From assembly GCA_023091735.1 (NCBI GenBank), contig JALKBU010000085.1, positions 25,880 through 89,879 of the forward strand: 64,000 nucleotides of DNA. Direction: 5' to 3'. Shown piece after piece: positions 1 through 9,900 of the stretch (position 1 is its first letter; every line of letters starts with the position of its first letter). Source of the DNA: Trichomonas tenax (taxonomy: Eukaryota; Parabasalia; Trichomonadida; Trichomonadidae). A program made the translations under genes and the position numbers. Below the pieces are notes generated by a model. That model was not told where the DNA came from. It worked only from the letters and a program-made list of their open reading frames with translations, and searched no databases.

Positions 1-558
1 TATGAATCAAGTTTGGATTTAAGCTTTTGGAGTAGGCATGATCTCTTGTGTTAGGATGAAATTCTTTGTTTTGTTATGAGTTTCCATCATAAGCTAAGTG
101 AGATTTAAGCAAACTCGATCAGTTACGTATTTGTAATTGCCATCGATCAGAGCAATTGCTTCATCGATTCTGGAATTAAGTAAATCGAGGATGGAAGCCT
201 CGGCATTAATATAGATAATAGAAATTATTGGATGCTTAATCAATTTTGGATATAAAAATATCAACCTCGTTAGGATCGATCTCGTGTCTTTTTTGCTCCT
301 AATAATCCCATATTGGATCCAGGAATGTAACTTTGGTCTTTCGACCATTTCTTGAATCACCCATTCTCAAAAATGCTGACAAGTCAGTTTACATCGTCAG
401 ATTGGCAGATTTTGGATTGATAAAACTCAAATAAAACATATGTTTTAATAGCTTTCATCGAACGAAAATGTGATGTTTGTGCTTCTTAATGTGAGCATAG
501 TCTATACCTGCAGTGAAACGAAGAAAAATAAATATTGACGGTTTTGTATTTTTTTTAG
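1..558. other. Gene-poor left edge
   Basis: No confident gene is visible. An 88-codon minus-strand frame at 94-360 begins at a non-ATG codon just after a stop and resembles no family I recognise. The stretch also holds the presumed promoter of the EF-hand gene that starts at 559; the last 60 bases before that ATG are T-rich with a GACGG at about 538. No clear initiator element can be assigned by eye. Confidence 0.4.
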
Positions 559-1131
559 ATGAGCATTTCGATAAAACCATCACTTGAGGAGCTCCTTGCT
601 CGTATTCGCGCCAAAATCATTTCCAGAGGTTCCTCCGGCATCCAAGGGCTCGGCCGCGTCTTTAGAATCGCTGATGACAACGGAGATAGAATGATCGACT
701 TAAAGAACGAGTTCCCAAAGCTCATGGGCGATATCGGTGTTCTCCTTAACAAGGCAGAGTGTACAGAACTCGGCCAGCTTCTCGATCGCAATGGCGATGG
801 CTCAATTTCTTTCGATGAGTTTGTTTTCTTCTTAGGCCCACCGATGAATGCAACCCGCCAGCACGCAATTGACGACGTTTTCTCACAACTCGATTTAGAC
901 AAGTCAAATATCATCGATATTAATGATATCCGTATTCGTAATCCTTCCCTTACAAAAACTGACCATGAAAACATTCTCCACAATCTTTTCAAGTCATTCG
1001 ACAAGAATGGCGACTATTCTATTTCGAAGGAAGAATTCGATATTTATTACCGTGAAATCAGCCCTAATTTCAATACAGATGAGCAGTTTTGTGAGACTCT
1101 TTATAGATCATGGGGACTCAAGCAGCCATAA
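559..1131 (+). CDS. Calcyphosin-like EF-hand protein
   Basis: A calcium-binding protein of 190 residues with four EF-hand loops: about residues 39-50 (DDNGDRMIDLKN), 76-87 (DRNGDGSISFDE), 112-123 (DLDKSNIIDIND) and 148-159 (DKNGDYSISKEE). Loops 2 and 4 keep the usual Asp/Asn/Gly pattern; loops 1 and 3 have altered ligands and may bind weakly. The segment RGSSGIQGLGRVFRI before the first hand and the order and spacing of the four hands match the calcyphosin (CAPS) family, whose usual length is also about 190 residues. Calcyphosin-type proteins are often linked to cilia and calcium or cAMP signalling; a flagellar role here is inference. The ATG at 559 is used because homology begins within the next 25 codons. 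The codons are GC-richer than the flanks, which supports real coding. Confidence 0.85.
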   Translation: MSISIKPSLEELLARIRAKIISRGSSGIQGLGRVFRIADDNGDRMIDLKNEFPKLMGDIGVLLNKAECTELGQLLDRNGDGSISFDEFVFFLGPPMNATRQHAIDDVFSQLDLDKSNIIDINDIRIRNPSLTKTDHENILHNLFKSFDKNGDYSISKEEFDIYYREISPNFNTDEQFCETLYRSWGLKQP

Positions 1132-1612
1132 TCTTTTATATTAAAATTCGATTTATTTTTTTGTAATCATAATTTTTTTGCTAAACGCCTAAAGTAGAGC
1201 ATTTCTAATTTTTGATAGGCATATATTATTATTGTTTATATTTACATATTAGTTTTGGAAATTTAATAGTCATTATTAAAATATGTTTAAAAACAAATTG
1301 CATTGAAATCAATGGCTTCTATGTGATGCGTCATTAATTGCATGCTATAATTTTTATTAGAATCTGATTTTTCTTTATTCTCATATGACAGAAATCATCT
1401 GAATATTAAACTTTCAAATGAATTCTATAATGATATCAAAAAGTTCTTCTACTATGTGATATATATATATATATCTTATGCTCTACAATGATATGGTGAT
1501 AGTGGTTAGTATAAGAGAAGTATCATTCAAACAAATTAACTGTTTTTTCACATGAGAAGAAATAATTTTAAAAAACATACAAACATTTAATATAAACATA
1601 TAAATAAAATAA
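1132..1612. other. Intergenic spacer with an AT microsatellite
   Basis: About 480 bases between the convergent 3' ends of the EF-hand gene and the coiled-coil gene. It is AT-rich and contains a short (AT)n run near 1459-1475. No open frame or RNA gene is visible. Confidence 0.5.
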
Positions 1613-4438
1613 TTATCTTTTGATTGGTCTTCTCACTCCAGGATTTGCAGTGAAAGGTCTCGCAACTTGCTGCAGGGCTGTAGCGGCCCTCAAAATGCTG
1701 ACATTTGGTGCTCCTCCAAATCTCGAAGTGATTGCGTCATCATTCATTATCAACTGTTCCTTAATAAGCTTGAAATCCTTTAGTAACTGTTTCTTGTGTC
1801 CTTCAAGCATCTTTAGTTGGTTGTCTAATCTATCTATTCTCGATATTTCTTCAACACGAGATTCCTTTGTGTTGCAGAGATTCTTGAAATTATCTCTCTG
1901 TGATTCATATTCTTCTTTGATTTCGTTGAACAACTTTCTCTTTATTTCGAGCTTTTCTCTGAGTTTGGAGAGACTGCCATTATATGAATCATAAGCAGCA
2001 TCAAAGCTCTGCAAGTTTTGATTCGTTAAATCTGTTATTTCTGAATTGCTTTGCTCTATCAATTTTTCCAAATCCTTTGTTTTCTGGAGTTTCTCTTCTG
2101 AGAGTTTCTTCTGTAACAATAAAAACTCTTTAACTTTGTTATCGATAACGACTTTGTTTCGTTCTTTCTCTTTCATCCATAAATTCGAAATGTTTCCTGT
2201 GATCATGTCTAACTTTTTCTGGAGTTCATCATTCATCACTTGAATGTCATCACTGTTCTGTGATTTGCGATATTGGTTCTGATCTGTGTGATTCTTCTTC
2301 CTTTCGTTTAAAATTGTGTTCTGCATTTCAGCTATTTGTGTTTTTCGCGCGTTTTGTGCTGCAACAATTCTGTTATGGCATTCTTTGTTAAGTTCTGCAA
2401 TTTCTCTGTTTAATCTCAGTTCTTCGTCATCATAATGTTTAATTACTTCAGCAATGGAATCTCTCACACTATAATTTCTTAGATTAATCAATTCATTGTT
2501 AAGTTCTTGAATTCTTTGATTTAATTTTTCTCTGATTTTTGCTGCTGTTATTCTAATTTCATCTGTGTTTTGATTTGATGGGAATAAAGACAATCCTGAG
2601 AGATAATTCATGTGTTTGTTCTCTTCATCAGTAAGTTTCTGCTTTAAATCTGCGATTAATTGTTCTCTTTCCTTAGCAATTCTCTTTTTCGCTTCTTCAA
2701 GCATTGAATTTCTTTCTTGTTCCATTTTCTTTAAGAATTCCATATATTTCGCTGGAACTTCAATAGAGTCCAAATCTTTGAGGTATTTCTCGTATTTCCT
2801 CTTCTGCTGCGAGTCATAGTTCTCACGTTGTGAAGGAATAATACTTTCGTATTCTTGTTTAATGTGACTTTTCTCGTTTTCGATTTCTTCCTGCAATCGA
2901 TTGTATTTATTTTCATATCCATTTTTATAAGTTTGTGCAAGAACGTTAATATACACTTGCTCCTGCTTCTCGAAGTCCGAGAAATCACTATTTGCTAAAT
3001 CTATTTGATAATTAAGATATTGGCCAACATTTTTTTGATATTCTTCATTTGGAAGATTTTTTGATTCATTTTTAACATATTCAAGTTCCTTCTTGAGCAC
3101 ATCAAGAAGCTTCTGTGTTTCTTCGATTTTTCGTTGATCATCCATCGAATCTTTTAATAAAGCTAATGCTTCAACTAAATCTGCATATTTTGATTGATAC
3201 TTCTTATTTTCTAAGTCTATTTTCTTCATGTGAGCTTTGACTTCGTGTTCACGTTCATCTTTGTGCTTATTATGTTCGATTACTAATCTTTTGCGATGAA
3301 CAACGATTTCTTCTCTCAACTCAGCGATAACCTTCGTCAAATGTATAATAGAATCTTCTACAGTCTTGACATCGTTCTCTTGATCATTATTGAGTTGAAT
3401 AAGTTCATCTTTAAATTTTTGTTGCATTTGTTGACTATTTTCCGGTGATAATGTACTAGGTTTGCTTTTGTTGATCGATTCAAGCTGTGTATTAAGTTTT
3501 AAACGCTCGCTTTCGAAAGATTTTAAAGAATTTTCCCGTTTCAATCGTAAATCACAAATATTTTTATCATATTGCAAATGCTCGTTCTCCAGCTGCGTAT
3601 TCATCGTTGTGTCGTTCACTGGTATTGTTTTTATTATGTGGCCAACTTGATTTTTCGCTTTTTGCAAATTTATTCTGTAAAGATTTAAATAATCGTGGAC
3701 ATTTCCCTTTAGATTCTGTATTCCTTCGGTCAAAAACTCTAAGTCTCCTTTAACATTGTTGATTTTATTGATTAAATTTTTGTTGTTGTTCGCTAAAAAC
3801 GATTTTTTCAGGTGTGCGACGGATTCATTGAAGTCTTCATCCAAACACGAAAGTTTTTCTTTAGTTTCAACTTCGAGATTGTGGATTTGTTTCGAATGTT
3901 CTTGATCATGCAGTTTTAGTTTATCTGCATGTTGCAATTTTGCTTTTTTGACAATGTTTTGTATGTTTTTCTGGTTTTGTGTTATCAAATTGTTGAAAAC
4001 TGTTGTGTTATCGCAAATCTGCTGTTTTAGCTGCTGTATCATATTCATTACTTTCTTAATATCAGATTTTATTGACATTTCAGATTCTGTTGTCTCAGTA
4101 TTTATGGAAATAACATCTTTCATGAACTTTTCTTGATTCGTTTTTTGTTTCTGTTGATATTTTTTGTCTGTTTCTTTAAAAATACGCTCTACCAGCTCAC
4201 TAAAAAACTTTTTGCTAACTTTATTTTGGTAGTTTTCCTCAAGTTCGTCGAAATTCTTCGAAAAATTCTTTTTTAGAGTCTCTGCTTCGAAATTTTGCTG
4301 AGCAATTTGAAAATCTAGGTGATCTATGAGTTTGCACAGCTGGAAAAGCTTCTTATTCGTCAGATAAAGACAGTTTTCAGCGTCTAAAATCATTGATAAA
4401 TTTTTTAATAAACTTGAAAAATTTTTAAAATTATACAT
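1613..4438 (-). CDS. Long coiled-coil protein
   Basis: A 941-residue protein that is almost entirely heptad-patterned coiled coil, rich in Glu, Lys, Gln and Asn, from roughly residue 45 to 900. The N-terminal 45 residues are less charged and may form a small cap. The last 30 residues form a basic tail ending RRPIKR, after a predicted break in the coil (Gly-Gly-Ala-Pro near residue 910). No enzyme or motor domain is visible. Proteins of this kind in trichomonads are usually structural parts of the basal body, axostyle or other cytoskeleton, but the exact family is not recognised and that role is inference. The ATG lies inside a copy of the ACATG element, and a second copy sits 20 bases upstream. 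The frame is intact over 2.8 kb, which is notable next to the broken genes elsewhere in the window. Confidence 0.8.
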   Translation of the reverse strand: MYNFKNFSSLLKNLSMILDAENCLYLTNKKLFQLCKLIDHLDFQIAQQNFEAETLKKNFSKNFDELEENYQNKVSKKFFSELVERIFKETDKKYQQKQKTNQEKFMKDVISINTETTESEMSIKSDIKKVMNMIQQLKQQICDNTTVFNNLITQNQKNIQNIVKKAKLQHADKLKLHDQEHSKQIHNLEVETKEKLSCLDEDFNESVAHLKKSFLANNNKNLINKINNVKGDLEFLTEGIQNLKGNVHDYLNLYRINLQKAKNQVGHIIKTIPVNDTTMNTQLENEHLQYDKNICDLRLKRENSLKSFESERLKLNTQLESINKSKPSTLSPENSQQMQQKFKDELIQLNNDQENDVKTVEDSIIHLTKVIAELREEIVVHRKRLVIEHNKHKDEREHEVKAHMKKIDLENKKYQSKYADLVEALALLKDSMDDQRKIEETQKLLDVLKKELEYVKNESKNLPNEEYQKNVGQYLNYQIDLANSDFSDFEKQEQVYINVLAQTYKNGYENKYNRLQEEIENEKSHIKQEYESIIPSQRENYDSQQKRKYEKYLKDLDSIEVPAKYMEFLKKMEQERNSMLEEAKKRIAKEREQLIADLKQKLTDEENKHMNYLSGLSLFPSNQNTDEIRITAAKIREKLNQRIQELNNELINLRNYSVRDSIAEVIKHYDDEELRLNREIAELNKECHNRIVAAQNARKTQIAEMQNTILNERKKNHTDQNQYRKSQNSDDIQVMNDELQKKLDMITGNISNLWMKEKERNKVVIDNKVKEFLLLQKKLSEEKLQKTKDLEKLIEQSNSEITDLTNQNLQSFDAAYDSYNGSLSKLREKLEIKRKLFNEIKEEYESQRDNFKNLCNTKESRVEEISRIDRLDNQLKMLEGHKKQLLKDFKLIKEQLIMNDDAITSRFGGAPNVSILRAATALQQVARPFTANPGVRRPIKR

Positions 4439-4462
4439 GTCAAATGTTATTTATACATGTCA
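4431..4462 (-). promoter_or_regulatory. Paired ACATG elements at the coiled-coil gene start
   Basis: On the plus strand TTATACATGTCA occurs twice, at 4431-4442 and 4451-4462. In the sense of the gene this reads TGACATGTATAA, and the first copy contains the start codon itself. It matches the recurrent TTTACATGWCAAAA element found upstream of other genes in this window. Function as a promoter is inferred from position and recurrence only. Confidence 0.45.
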
Positions 4463-4923
4463 GTTATTATCCAACAGCAAATTTTAGAACTGAGTTCTGA
4501 GTTTCATTCGGCTGTTAACTTGAACACGATAAAAATCCACTTTGGGTTTAAATTTCAGAAATTTGGGCCCCTTTTCTGAGCATTTTTCATATGGAAAGAA
4601 ATTGTTCTTTTGTCACTTCAGTTTGTTTATGTTCTGCAATGAGATCACATATATCGCTATCCTGACGAGTGGTCAACTTTCAATGTCAAGAACCAAACTT
4701 TGGATGTTTTACATAGGAGAATTGTTATCAAATCAGGAACTAAGATTATTTTCCAAGTCAAGAAAATCATGTTTCAATTAAGAATGCAGGTTTTAGAGTG
4801 CGAGTGTGCCTTTTTTCGTTTGGCTTGAGGATGGGTAAAATCTCATTCGACAGTAATTTATCAAAGTGTTACAAATTCATGAATGTAATTCTCAGCACAG
4901 ATAATTTTTTTGCCTTGCAAAAA

Positions 4924-4939
4924 TTTTACATGGCAAAAA
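4924..4939 (+). promoter_or_regulatory. ACATG element upstream of the nucleoplasmin-like gene
   Basis: TTTTACATGGCAAAA lies about 35 bases before the chosen ATG, preceded by a partial copy TTTTTTGCCTTGCAAAA. It is a one-base variant of the element repeated upstream of the AP mu, RIIa and 733-residue coiled-coil genes. The role is inferred. Confidence 0.4.
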
Positions 4940-4970
4940 TATTTTGAAAAGGTCTGTTTTATTTTATAAA

Positions 4971-5342
4971 ATGGAGCAAATTCCATCTTTTTATTCATTC
5001 AACATTAAACCAAACGAAAAATTCCGCGTTGTTTGCCCTGTTGACACACACTTCGCTGCTTCATCAATTTCAATCCTTCCAGACGAAAATACTCCGGACA
5101 CAGGAAGAATCGTTCTCTGGGCTGATGCTCCAGTATCAAACAAAGACACATTACAGACAATCGCACTCGCTTCACTTCGCGTTGGCACTGCAGAAGTTGT
5201 CAAAGTCGATTTTGTTGTTGACTGCTTCACACCAATGGTGTTTTATACAAAGGGAGACGCACTCACAGTTACAATTTCAGGATCTACCTCTGGTTTCGAT
5301 CCTATTCAGATAGAGAAAGTCGAAGAAGAAAAGAAAGAATAA
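4971..5342 (+). CDS. Nucleoplasmin-like (NPL) domain protein
   Basis: A small acidic-tailed protein of 123 residues. It begins FYSFNIKPNEKF, followed by a predicted run of eight beta strands (FAASSISI, TGRIVLWA, TIALASLRV, VKVDFVV, PMVFYTKG, ALTVTISG) and ends with the charged tail EKVEEEKKE. This order matches the nucleoplasmin-like fold found in histone chaperones and at the N-terminus of nuclear FKBPs, where an aromatic-Trp/Ser-x-Leu start and a strand ending in Gly-x-Gly are usual. The likely role is a pentameric histone chaperone in the nucleus; no FKBP domain follows. The ATG at 4971 is chosen because the frame upstream has only a TTG. The acidic tail is short compared with nucleoplasmin. 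Other small beta-sandwich proteins cannot be excluded. Confidence 0.65.
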   Translation: MEQIPSFYSFNIKPNEKFRVVCPVDTHFAASSISILPDENTPDTGRIVLWADAPVSNKDTLQTIALASLRVGTAEVVKVDFVVDCFTPMVFYTKGDALTVTISGSTSGFDPIQIEKVEEEKKE

Positions 5343-5979
5343 ATAACTTCTGTTTATGCATAATCAGATGGATGATTACACTATTCATCATAGTCAGATG
5401 ACTGATTACATTAAGATCTTGATATGAGAATATATTTGATGAATTATTTAAATTGAGAGATATTGCGATCCATTGTATACTACCACATTCTCAATATGGC
5501 TATAGGGAATAGAAGAAATCTGTTTATTGTATTGAATTGAGTTTTGACTATCATGGTCATCAAACAGCAATACAAATCGTGCGCTTGTGAATTGCACATA
5601 ATGCTTGGTATTTAATTTCATCGATATTGAATAATTCAATTTTGAAATCTTAACAAAAATGATTAATTCTTCGATCATTAGATTTCAAATATGCATTAGT
5701 ATATGTAAATATGCTGCAAAGACGATTTGTATATTTTGACATATTATCTTTACGCTGACAAAATCTTGACTTGATTACGTGTCAAATTATCAAAATTGAG
5801 AATAACGAATCGATTCAGTGGAATTCTTATATGATTAATCCATTCTTGCTATGATATCACTGCGACTATAAGCACGAGCTCTAAGCTACTAAATGTGAAA
5901 GCTCCTTTTGATATCATATTTGATTTCTGTCCCTCCATGGAGGCAAAATTTTAGCATTCAAAAAAAAGTTTAAAAATTG
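5343..5979. other. Intergenic spacer with a 22-bp direct repeat
   Basis: No confident gene. Two copies of a 22-base unit (cores ATAATCAGATG and ATAGTCAGATG) lie at 5360-5381 and 5390-5411, matching at 19 of 22 positions with a 30-base period. A 76-codon minus-strand frame at 5448-5678 reads like a stretch of beta-rich protein but has no recognisable family and no homology support. Confidence 0.5.
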
Positions 5980-7173
5980 ATGCAATCCAAAAGATCGAGA
6001 AAAGCATCAAAAGAAGCCCAAACTTTTCAGTTTTCGTACTACGATTTGGTGACCGCTGTCAAAGATAACAATGTTGAACTTCTTGCTGAGAAAATAAACC
6101 CAGAAAATCCTCCAAAAATCGTTGGAGATATTAATGATAATCTTCCGATTAAAAATGTATCCAAAATACCACTAAAAAGCATACCTCTGATACATTTGGC
6201 TGCTTTTTATGACGCTTTGGAATGTTTGAATTTTTTGGCAAGTTTTAGTTCGATTGATTGCAAGACATTGGATGGTTTTACGCCTCTCCACTACGCTGTC
6301 TTCGGAAATGCTGTTGAATGCACGTCTTATCTCTGCAAAAAAGGTGCAAATATTATCGAATCTTCAAAAAACAAGATAACACCATTGTATTTATCGATTT
6401 TCCTTCCAGAGACGTTCATGTGCAACTTTCTAATTCAGAATGGAGCTTTAAGCAACTCAATTGATCCAAATCCTTTCTTAAAATTGGCTCTGAGATACAA
6501 CAAGCTCGATTTCATCGCTCTGTTCGTCGATACACTACGTAAGAACTATAATTTAAGGAAAATACACGGATCGATTTTAATGACTGCGATATCAGAGTGT
6601 TCTCCCGATATTGTTCGTCAGTTACTTGAACTTTACTGCGATGTTGCATATGTTAATGCCAATAAAGAGAGTCCTCTGTCATTAGCTTGTAAAATCAATA
6701 ATGCTGAAATTGTTCAATTGTTAATCGATGAACGTGCTGATATTAATGTTAAATTTAGTCATAATAGAAATTTTGTGCATATTGCTGCTATGACAGGCAA
6801 TCCAGACATTCTCAGGATCGCAATAAATCACATATCAGATTTCAATCGTCAAGACGACTTCGGACGACTCCCTGCATTTTATATCCACAACTTCAGCGAT
6901 TATAAGAGCATAGAATGCTTTAAATTATTATATTCATCAGATGTTAATATCGACGATCCATCACAAATACTTACTCGAGATGGTGTTCATATTCTTGCAC
7001 CCATATTTGCTGATCAGAGAACATTGCCTGAACTTGTTAAATTCTGGCTCCAGAGAGGAATAGACTTAGAATTTCACATTATGAAAGGACGTACACTGTA
7101 TGAGTTCGCAATGGTCGTAGCATCTGAACCCATTAAATTTTTGTTGAAATCATGGCGCAAAAACCATTTTTGA
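5980..7173 (+). CDS. Ankyrin-repeat protein
   Basis: A 397-residue protein with about eight ankyrin repeats. Clear signatures include PLIHLAAFYDALECLNFLASF (residues about 68-88), TPLHYAVFGNAVECTSYLCKKGANI, TPLYLSIFLPETFMCNFLIQNGA, SPLSLACKINNAEIVQLLIDERADINV and FVHIAAMTGNPDILRIAIN. A short basic, Ser-rich N-terminus precedes the repeats. Ankyrin repeats form protein-binding surfaces; the partner cannot be deduced. Trichomonads encode very large ankyrin families, many of unknown role. The ATG at 5980 follows a TTG that only extends the frame artificially. The gene is intact, unlike the ankyrin relic at 21.5-22.5 kb, and converges on the AP mu gene with only 71 bases between the stops. Confidence 0.85.
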   Translation: MQSKRSRKASKEAQTFQFSYYDLVTAVKDNNVELLAEKINPENPPKIVGDINDNLPIKNVSKIPLKSIPLIHLAAFYDALECLNFLASFSSIDCKTLDGFTPLHYAVFGNAVECTSYLCKKGANIIESSKNKITPLYLSIFLPETFMCNFLIQNGALSNSIDPNPFLKLALRYNKLDFIALFVDTLRKNYNLRKIHGSILMTAISECSPDIVRQLLELYCDVAYVNANKESPLSLACKINNAEIVQLLIDERADINVKFSHNRNFVHIAAMTGNPDILRIAINHISDFNRQDDFGRLPAFYIHNFSDYKSIECFKLLYSSDVNIDDPSQILTRDGVHILAPIFADQRTLPELVKFWLQRGIDLEFHIMKGRTLYEFAMVVASEPIKFLLKSWRKNHF

Positions 7174-7244
7174 TGATTGTTTTATGTATAAAGATTGTTT
7201 ATAATAATAATATATATTTTAATACTCAAACATAGTTTATGATT

Positions 7245-8516
7245 TTATTCAGTTGCATCAGGTGATGGCATCATGATTTGGAACTTATCTGCTTCTGTTG
7301 CATAGCGGATATAGATATCTGGCTTTTCTTTTTCAACTGTCAAATTAAGAATAGACAGTCCTGACATAGAAAGCTTTGGAATGTGGAATTCTGCTGAGAT
7401 TGGTTTGTTTAATTTTGTTGCAGGTGATGATTTATATGAAGCAGAAAGATAATGTGCATTGATGACGAGCTGAGAATGATTCTGTCCAACAAATTCATTG
7501 ATTGTCCAAACAGCAGCATTCTTCAATTCATCAAATCTCGCGCGTGTTTTTTCAGCGCATTCGAAAGTAACGTTTGCCGTGTTCTGTGGTAAAGGAATAA
7601 ACAATGTGAACTGTGTCGCTTTGAGAGATGAATTATATGTTGCTGTGACAGAAATATTAATTTCAAGTTTGTTTCCTCCGAGATCTTTGACAGTTGGAAC
7701 GATTTCAAACGGTGCCTGGACATTCTCTGTGCGCTTATATCTCATTAATTCGAATTTATCATCTGGCGGAATAAAAGTTATTTCTCTGTTTGTTTGGAAT
7801 CTGTTAAGACGCACGCACTGATGGAAGATGATGTCGTCGAAGTCTATTCCACTCTGCGAGGACGAGGCCTTATCCTTGAATTCGATCTTGCATTCTGACA
7901 TTCCTGACAAACTTGCGTTCATTGTTGTCACACCATTGATAGAATGATTGAGTGTCTTTCCTGTTGACGTCTGGAAGAGTGAAACTTTCTCTGTTACGTC
8001 GACATAAACAACTGATTTCGCATGCGTTATGTTTGGAACGCGCCATGGTGTAGAACCGGTCGCCATCGACGATATTGGATTGAGTGACTGTATCGTGTTT
8101 GGCTGTGCGTGGCCTGTGAGGACTTTTAGCGTTTCTGGTTCTGTGCATTGCGGATATCCTGAGTCTATCATCTCGTCGAGGATTTCCACGATGTCCGGAA
8201 TGTATTCGCGTACGCTTTTGTCGGTCAATGCTGGAATGTTTAAGACCTTCGCTAAAATTTTTGGTATTTGATTTAATAACTCGAAAATTACGTCAGCGCC
8301 TGCGTTTTGCTTTGTGCATCCGACGTAGAATATTTCGTTTTCCTCGTGATGGAGGAATGATGTTCCGTCGATTAATACGATTGGAGATGTGATTTCATTT
8401 GGTGAAATTACGCTCAGACGATAATTGTCAAACGCTGATTGGTTGAAGTCCTTCCTGTACGTTTTGAGGACTATCAATTCTCCCGCAGAATCGATTACAG
8501 CAATCGCTGTTATCAT
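7245..8516 (-). CDS. Clathrin adaptor complex mu subunit (AP-1/AP-2 type)
   Basis: The medium chain of a heterotetrameric adaptor, which binds tyrosine-based sorting signals in cargo at the plasma membrane or trans-Golgi. Residues about 1-140 form the longin-like domain (start MITAIAVIDSAGELIVLKTY, then the YRKDF segment and LLDE/ILDEMIDSGYPQ). Residues about 165-423 form the mu homology domain, with WRVPNI, LSGMSECKIEFKD, the very conserved stretch FHQCVRLNRF, and FIPPDDKFELMRYK. At 423 residues it has the family's usual length (420-440). FHQCV plus FELMRYK point to AP-1 or AP-2 rather than AP-3 or AP-4; AP-2 seems slightly closer, by eye only. The upstream region carries at least three near-identical ACATGACAAA elements. 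Confidence 0.9.
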   Translation of the reverse strand: MITAIAVIDSAGELIVLKTYRKDFNQSAFDNYRLSVISPNEITSPIVLIDGTSFLHHEENEIFYVGCTKQNAGADVIFELLNQIPKILAKVLNIPALTDKSVREYIPDIVEILDEMIDSGYPQCTEPETLKVLTGHAQPNTIQSLNPISSMATGSTPWRVPNITHAKSVVYVDVTEKVSLFQTSTGKTLNHSINGVTTMNASLSGMSECKIEFKDKASSSQSGIDFDDIIFHQCVRLNRFQTNREITFIPPDDKFELMRYKRTENVQAPFEIVPTVKDLGGNKLEINISVTATYNSSLKATQFTLFIPLPQNTANVTFECAEKTRARFDELKNAAVWTINEFVGQNHSQLVINAHYLSASYKSSPATKLNKPISAEFHIPKLSMSGLSILNLTVEKEKPDIYIRYATEADKFQIMMPSPDATE

Positions 8517-8530
8517 TTTTTAAACTTGGA

Positions 8531-8615
8531 ATTTTGTCATGTAATTTTAGATTTTTGTCATGTAATTTTATCTGATATTTTTGTCATGTAAATTTTAGAA
8601 TTTTGCTATGTCATT
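8531..8615 (-). promoter_or_regulatory. Cluster of ACATGACAAA elements upstream of AP mu
   Basis: On the plus strand ATTTTGTCATGTAATT occurs at about 8531-8546, again at 8551-8567 and at 8577-8594, with a degenerate ATTTTGCTATGTCATT at 8600-8615. In the gene's sense each reads TTACATGACAAAA. The spacing is 20 to 26 bases and the nearest copy is about 15 bases from the ATG. The density is far above chance for an 11-base core. Role as a promoter element is inferred. Confidence 0.6.
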
Positions 8616-8846
8616 TCACTTTTTGGCATATAATGAGATTAGTTTGTCTTGTAAACTATTGAAAAATATAAAAATATATTGTGTAAATATCGAAATAAAG
8701 AAAAATAGATGCTATTTATTTCATCAATATTTCAAGATATTTCTTTAATAATATTATTATACACTCTATCCTATACTGCAAGTGAGTATTTTAGATATTT
8801 AGTTTCAGCGTTTGTTTACGTCTTAAAATAAGCTTTTTTATTCCTT

Positions 8847-9391
8847 TTAAATGATATCCTCATCAGAACTGAAATAAAAATATAATAGCTGCAACGCAGT
8901 CTGCTCAAGGAACTGAATTATGTTCATCAAAAAGAAAATTCTTTGATGAAATATATGTAGCATTGATAATAGCAATGCATTTTTAAAGTTTTTCATGCTA
9001 ATTCTTGAATCAAAATTACCATAGTTCAATTTTGTTAAATTCTTCTTCACCATATTTTACTATTGAGTCAATGGTATCATCCAATGATTTCAATGAACCT
9101 TGGAATTCTTTTATGAAGCCGGAATTTATTAATTCTAAATTTTTTTTTCGTAACTGCTCGAGATGGGATGCTGCAAAGTACTTCGTGCACTTTTCTTGAA
9201 TCTTCGTTATTCTCGTTAATCACTTTTAATATTTCTGCATTAAATTCTTTTCGTTTTTTTTTTTTTTTTCATTTTGGAATGAACTACATCCTTCCATTTT
9301 TATTTCAGTGAGAATTTGTGCCATGTTTCCTATTTCATATGAAGAAGGGAAATATTGGCCTTTCTTTTGCTGTTTTTTACGAAAAGCCATT
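8847..9391 (-). pseudogene. Decayed gene of unknown family
   Basis: Reading from an ATG at 9391 (MAFRKKQQKKGQYFPSS), plausible protein sequence continues through the minus strand but hops frames. A run of 16 T (about 9254-9269 on the plus strand) breaks the first frame. Sensible segments then follow, such as EFNAEILKVINENNEDS, then after another shift LEQLRKKNLELINSGFIKEF and SIVKYGEEEFNKIEL. The pieces are helical and charged. No family is recognised. Composition and the amphipathic pattern argue that this was once coding. An alternative is fortuitous open stretches, so confidence is moderate. Confidence 0.4.
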
Positions 9392-9589
9392 TAAAAAAGT
9401 GATAACCCTATTGTAGATCCTCCTTTTTTCTGCCTCCACTTCTTGGCTTAATATTCTATTGGCACGGTCCCTTGACAAAAGGGGAAAATTCCCACTTTCT
9501 CGATGGTTTGCATGTTTAGCAAACTTTCTCTAAGAAGGACTCCCTATTTGCTGATTTTGTTCATGCCATATAAAATTTTCAACTATTGT

Positions 9590-9900
9590 ATGCTAGCTAT
9601 ACTATCAAAGTTTCATAGCGAAATCCAGTAAGAGACGAAGTTTCCCATGACTCTATTATTGCAGCAATCTGCTGCTTTGAAGCTTGAAGAACTCAATTTC
9701 ATCTTTCATCACCTGATGTCTTCCTTGTGCATACCAGTCTTTGCTATCTTCTAATGCTGCAATATAACAACGAAGTAATTTTTGTATAGTTTGAATTCGA
9801 TTTCTTTTATCTTTCGTCTGAATGAGATTGAAATTTTGAGTATTTTATGACACATCTATTCTGCGCAGTGACTTGTGAATCCGGTGATGATGGAGCAATT
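9590..9900 (-). pseudogene. Second decayed helical fragment
   Basis: On the minus strand a frame about 55 codons long reads QNFNLIQTKDKRNRIQTIQK and runs on through YIAALEDSKDWYAQGRHQ to a stop. After a one-base shift it continues with QQIAAIIESWETSSLTGF. Upstream the neighbouring frame gives SPDSQVTAQNRCVIKYSK. The consistent direction, short shifts and ordinary protein composition suggest a dead gene, possibly the same one as the relic at 8847-9391. No family is recognised. Confidence 0.35.

Noticed and set aside
94..360. 88-codon minus-strand frame at the left edge.
   Set aside because: It starts at a non-ATG codon directly after a stop, has no recognisable family and no promoter signal.
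5448..5678. 76-codon minus-strand frame that reads like a beta-rich domain.
   Set aside because: It is short and AT-rich, without an identifiable family; a possible PH-like pattern was too weak to report as a gene.
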